From: CAUZEO01 sp963578625
GTDB taxonomy: Bacteria; Verrucomicrobiota; Kiritimatiellia; SLOV01
Length of the DNA: 13,849 nucleotides
Assembly: GCA_963578625.1 (NCBI GenBank)
Contig: CAUZEO010000117.1
Coordinates: 1-13,849 of the forward strand
Direction: 5' to 3'
The position numbers and the translations under genes are program-made. The notes under the pieces are model-generated. The model saw only the letters and a list, made by a program, of their open reading frames with translations. It did not search any database and was not told where the DNA came from. This document shows, in pieces, positions 13,128 to 13,849 of the stretch. The number at the start of each line of letters is the position of its first letter. The first letter of the stretch is position 1.

Positions 13128-13849
13128 TCACGAAAGGCATCCAAAAAAAGTCAGGTAGGGTTTCTTCTCCGCCATGCGCTGCACGTGCACGGCCGCCTCC
13201 CGCATGTGGTAGTCGCCCCACATGCTGGACTCGCCGCACGGAATGGTACGGCCGGTCGGCACGTGATCCCATCCGTTGGGCTTGTGATATATCGAATGCA
13301 GCACCAATCCCTGGTGCTCCGGGTCTTCGCTCAGGTAGGGTTCGCGTAGGAGCCTCTCGAATACCGTCAATCCTGCCTGCAGATACCTGGTGCCGTCCTC
13401 ATCCTCTCCTTGCGTTCGCAAGTAATGGCCAAGTCGCATGAGGCCCTGGCATCCGATCGCCGCGGCAGAGCTGTCGAGCGGCTCGTGGCCGTTAAAAGGG
13501 TCCGCCTCCCGTGACGTGAAGTCGCCCAGGTGATGCAGATTGGGGGCGCCGGTGTCCCAGAACGGTATGCCGTCCGACGAGGTGCGATGAATGTAGAAGT
13601 CGCAGGTTGCCCGCGCCGCGCGGAGCAGGAGAGACAGGAGTTCTTCCTTGCCGCCCATCGGTTTCAGTTCGTCCGTCTCCCGATCCGCGATGAATTCGAG
13701 CTGTTCGGAGAATCCCAGCATCGCCCACGCGAGACCCCGCGTCCAGGTTGTATATCCTGAGTATCCCTGTTGTGAATTCGGGCATCGGAACGCGCCGTCA
13801 TTCGTATTGAAGACCGACTCGTGCGCCGTGCGTCCCACCTCGTCGTATA
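13128..13849 (-). CDS. GH88-type unsaturated glucuronyl hydrolase, C-terminal part (start outside window)
   Basis: The frame is open to the window edge; a GTG at 13838 is not taken as the start because coding sequence (YDE, then VGRTAHE) continues past it. Visible motifs match unsaturated glucuronyl/galacturonyl hydrolases: NTNDGAF, then TWTRGLAW (numbered from 13838, 31-38; the usual Gln of RGQAW is Leu), SDGIPFWDTGAP (88-99), LDSSAAAI (121-128) and WGDY (207-210) near the end. It removes the unsaturated uronic acid left by polysaccharide lyases from oligosaccharide ends by a hydration mechanism. The visible 240 residues are about the C-terminal two thirds of a typical 370-400 aa enzyme, and the catalytic region upstream is not seen. 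The 3' end has a T7 run in the codons for LTFFG. Presence or absence of a signal peptide is unknown because the N-terminus is missing. Confidence 0.85.
   Translation of the reverse strand, partial: YDEVGRTAHESVFNTNDGAFRCPNSQQGYSGYTTWTRGLAWAMLGFSEQLEFIADRETDELKPMGGKEELLSLLLRAARATCDFYIHRTSSDGIPFWDTGAPNLHHLGDFTSREADPFNGHEPLDSSAAAIGCQGLMRLGHYLRTQGEDEDGTRYLQAGLTVFERLLREPYLSEDPEHQGLVLHSIYHKPNGWDHVPTGRTIPCGESSMWGDYHMREAAVHVQRMAEKKPYLTFFGCLS

Noticed and set aside
1..13849. CRISPR arrays, tRNA or rRNA genes, riboswitches, defence systems
   Set aside because: None seen. The repeats present are a 7-bp tandem, two REP-like palindromes and a short direct repeat, none with CRISPR spacing.

Overview
The window looks like accessory DNA from a high-GC, carbohydrate-degrading bacterium. 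Large secreted proteins of polysaccharide-degrader type (one with a DNRLRE-like C-terminus), a BspA-type leucine-rich-repeat relic, a GH88-type hydrolase and a mix of Gfo/Idh/MocA, SDR, MDR and sugar-isomerase genes suggest the PVC group (Planctomycetota, Verrucomicrobiota, Lentisphaerota) or a relative such as Hydrogenedentota. This placement is inferred from gene content only; no rRNA or marker gene is present.

Layout. (1) 1-1101: the right part of an IS3-family element on the + strand: the orfA end, an A_AAA_AAG frameshift site, orfB with a DD(35)E catalytic triad but broken by a late frameshift, then the right terminal repeat. It abuts the first ~130 bp of a second, related IS3 element on the - strand (about 1102-1232), so one IS appears to have inserted into another. 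(2) 1391-3499 (+): a secreted beta-propeller-like protein. Its 3' end overlaps a decayed single-repeat BspA-like gene on the - strand. (3) 4145-7510 (+): a 1121-residue secreted protein, probably a glycoside-hydrolase-like enzyme, with a C-terminal DNRLRE-like domain. A leader hairpin precedes it, and an orphan C-terminal gene fragment on the - strand meets it tail to tail.

(4) 7792-13849, all on the - strand. Read in transcription order: a GH88-type unsaturated glucuronyl hydrolase (partial, cut by the window edge); a cupin and a Gfo/Idh/MocA oxidoreductase overlapping by ATGA; an SDR; then an FHA protein, a sugar phosphate isomerase/epimerase-like TIM barrel and a zinc-less MDR dehydrogenase, tightly packed, the last two overlapping by GTGA. 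The long gap between the GH88 and cupin genes carries an inverted pair of REP-like palindromes. The gap after the Gfo/Idh stop codon carries a C-rich tandem repeat, which is a potential G-quadruplex on the coding strand.

Working model (inference): the two secreted proteins bind or attack an extracellular, probably uronate-containing, polysaccharide. The GH88-type enzyme then removes the unsaturated uronic acid, and the three NAD(P)-dependent oxidoreductases, the isomerase and the cupin process the released sugar. The FHA protein in the operon has no obvious catabolic role. I see no clearly new defence or mobile system. The least understood items are the 1121-residue protein, the FHA gene placed among sugar genes, and the repeat structures.
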